Source: Bacillus pumilus (GTDB lineage Bacteria > Bacillota > Bacilli > Bacillales > Bacillaceae). From it: a DNA stretch of 64,000 nucleotides. Positions 63,095 to 64,000 of the stretch are shown here, piece by piece; within the stretch, counting starts at the first letter, position 1; the number at the start of each line of letters is the position of its first letter. Location: NCBI RefSeq assembly GCF_038738535.1, contig NZ_CP046128.1:3348001-3412000 (forward strand), written 5' to 3'. The notes beneath the pieces are model-generated. The model was not told the DNA's origin. It saw nothing but the letters and a program-made list of their open reading frames with translations, and did not search any database. The position numbers were made by a program, and so were the translations under genes.

Positions 63095-63562
63095 TTATGA
63101 ATAAGGAGAAGAAAGCTGACTTAATTCCTCTAACCGCCGCTTCGCTTCATCTTTATTAAACGAACTATAATAGCGATAATTCTCATCATCTAAGATGCGG
63201 TAATGCTGACTAAGCACATTTTGCTGAAGACGAAATGTGCCTTTTTTGATAGACGTCCGCCACCAAACCTTTCCGCCAATCGTACGTTCCACCGATAGAT
63301 GCAATTCATCATGTGCCACGACTTCCAGAATCTCAAGCGGATCATCCCCAAGTGTCCCTTTTAAAATGTCACTATCCCTGAATAATGCACATACGGCCGC
63401 AGTTTGCGTCCAGTTGAGGCGCAGCCTATTTTTTTCAACCTGCTGCAAATGCCGTTTCGATAGACCAAGTACCTCAGCCATGCGGTCCTGCGTATAATTC
63501 TTTTCTTTTCGAATCCGTGCCATTTGTTCTGTGACGAGGTCGATTACCATCTCTTTATCCAT
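63095..63562 (-). CDS. XRE-family regulator with C-terminal domain of unknown function
   Basis: Protein of 155 residues. The N-terminal helix-turn-helix (about 10-55) reads ARIRKEKNYTQDRMAEVLG then SKRHLQQVEKNRL. The C-terminal 90 residues (HDELHLSVERTIGGKVWWRT, YRILDDENYRYYSSFN) form a mixed alpha/beta part I do not recognise, possibly an effector-binding domain. AAGGTGA before the ATG. It is convergent with ansR and its targets are unknown. Confidence 0.75.
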   Translation of the reverse strand: MDKEMVIDLVTEQMARIRKEKNYTQDRMAEVLGLSKRHLQQVEKNRLRLNWTQTAAVCALFRDSDILKGTLGDDPLEILEVVAHDELHLSVERTIGGKVWWRTSIKKGTFRLQQNVLSQHYRILDDENYRYYSSFNKDEAKRRLEELSQLSSPYS

Positions 63563-63660
63563 CTCTCATCACCTTCCCGAGTGTTCAGTCTTTACTGACA
63601 TCATACACGATTTCTTCGAAAAAGTGGCACCTCATCCTTCGGAATCATGGAAAATACATC

Positions 63661-64000
63661 CTAGTCGATCTGCTCTTCGACCTGACCATGCTGCTGTCTC
63701 CAGTTCTCTTGGGCTGACTGATTTAAATATGGGTAGATCTCTTGTTTGACGGCTTGCTCGAATACTTCTTCATCTAAAATACTGTACGCTGGAATCTTGA
63801 TCAATTTCCCGTCTATTTTCCGAATCAACACATCCATGAAGAGAAAACCCCGTACACTGTACCGATGCCTGCGCATATCGATGGATTGAATGTCTTGAAA
63901 AGGGATCGCTTGCCCGCGATGTAAAACCGCGCCATTCTTCCCGCGCTGAATGCGAAAAATCACATTTCCTCTCTTCGTAAAAGCCGGTAAAATCATCAAG
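63661..64000 (-). CDS. DUF5381-like protein, C-terminal part, cut by window edge
   Basis: At least 112 residues, open at the window end. The visible part, with IFRIQRGKNGAVLHRGQAIPF, QSIDMRRHRYSVRGFLFMDVL and a KIPAYSILDEEVFEQAV segment, resembles the pleckstrin-like cytoplasmic region of DUF5381 (YfjD-type) proteins. These have N-terminal membrane helices that would lie beyond position 64000. The Met near the edge has no ribosome site in view, so it is treated as internal. No function known. Confidence 0.55.
   Translation of the reverse strand, partial: LMILPAFTKRGNVIFRIQRGKNGAVLHRGQAIPFQDIQSIDMRRHRYSVRGFLFMDVLIRKIDGKLIKIPAYSILDEEVFEQAVKQEIYPYLNQSAQENWRQQHGQVEEQID

Overview
The window looks like a stretch of a Bacillus pumilus-group chromosome (B. 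pumilus, B. safensis or B. altitudinis type). AT-leaning Gram-positive sequence, strong AGGAGG-type ribosome sites, many TTG/GTG starts and long runs of genes in the order of the B. subtilis ywb/ywa/lic/sigY/cyd region support this. gdhA, an isd-type heme locus, a second LicR-type PTS cluster and a SAM-riboswitch-controlled sugar-type ABC transporter set it apart from B. subtilis. I saw no rRNA, tRNA, CRISPR array, insertion sequence or prophage. Species assignment is inference from gene content.

Layout. 1-8.7 kb: thiM fragment, cidR and divergent cidAB, an rRNA methyltransferase (YwbD type), a glyoxalase-fold protein (YwbC type), a glutamine-type ABC transporter, a Rap phosphatase with its small Phr pre-peptide, and the small alarmone synthetase RelP behind an ECF-type promoter. 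8.7-12.8 kb: an RbsABC-like transporter behind a SAM-I riboswitch. 12.8-16.5 kb: a secreted beta-helix protein, ilvK with a CodY-like box, and two small membrane proteins. 16.5-22 kb: licBCAH and licR. 22.2-24.5 kb: a cell-wall protein with an MPKTG sorting motif, a frameshifted class F sortase and a 37-residue cationic peptide gene. 24.6-28.9 kb: gdhA, sigY-yxlC-yxlD and a secreted pectate lyase. 28.9-34.8 kb: cydABCD.

35.1-44.8 kb is one long minus-strand heme-uptake operon. It has a promoter containing a perfect Fur box, three NEAT-domain proteins, two FecBCD-type importers, sortase B, and a terminal ATPase fused in frame to an IsdG-type heme monooxygenase. It lies next to cytochrome bd, a heme enzyme. 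45-48.8 kb: a HxlR regulator divergent from a VOC dioxygenase-ribA-ribD operon, then fosB and a parS-like site. 48.9-56.4 kb: a polysaccharide deacetylase and a second LicR/PTS cluster that includes mannonate dehydratase. 56.5-58.2 kb: YwqH/YwqI-type partners of LXG toxins without a toxin gene. 58.5-63 kb: mleN, ansB, ansA and ansR, linked by a shared ACGC-N3-ACGCGTAC motif. 63.1-64 kb: an XRE regulator and a gene cut by the window edge.

Themes are plant-derived carbohydrate use under CcpA (three strong cre sites), heme iron capture, and cell-surface anchoring. The least explained parts are the HxlR-VOC-RibA-RibD unit, the UxuA-containing PTS cluster, the ATPase-heme oxygenase fusion and the disrupted sortase/MPKTG pair.
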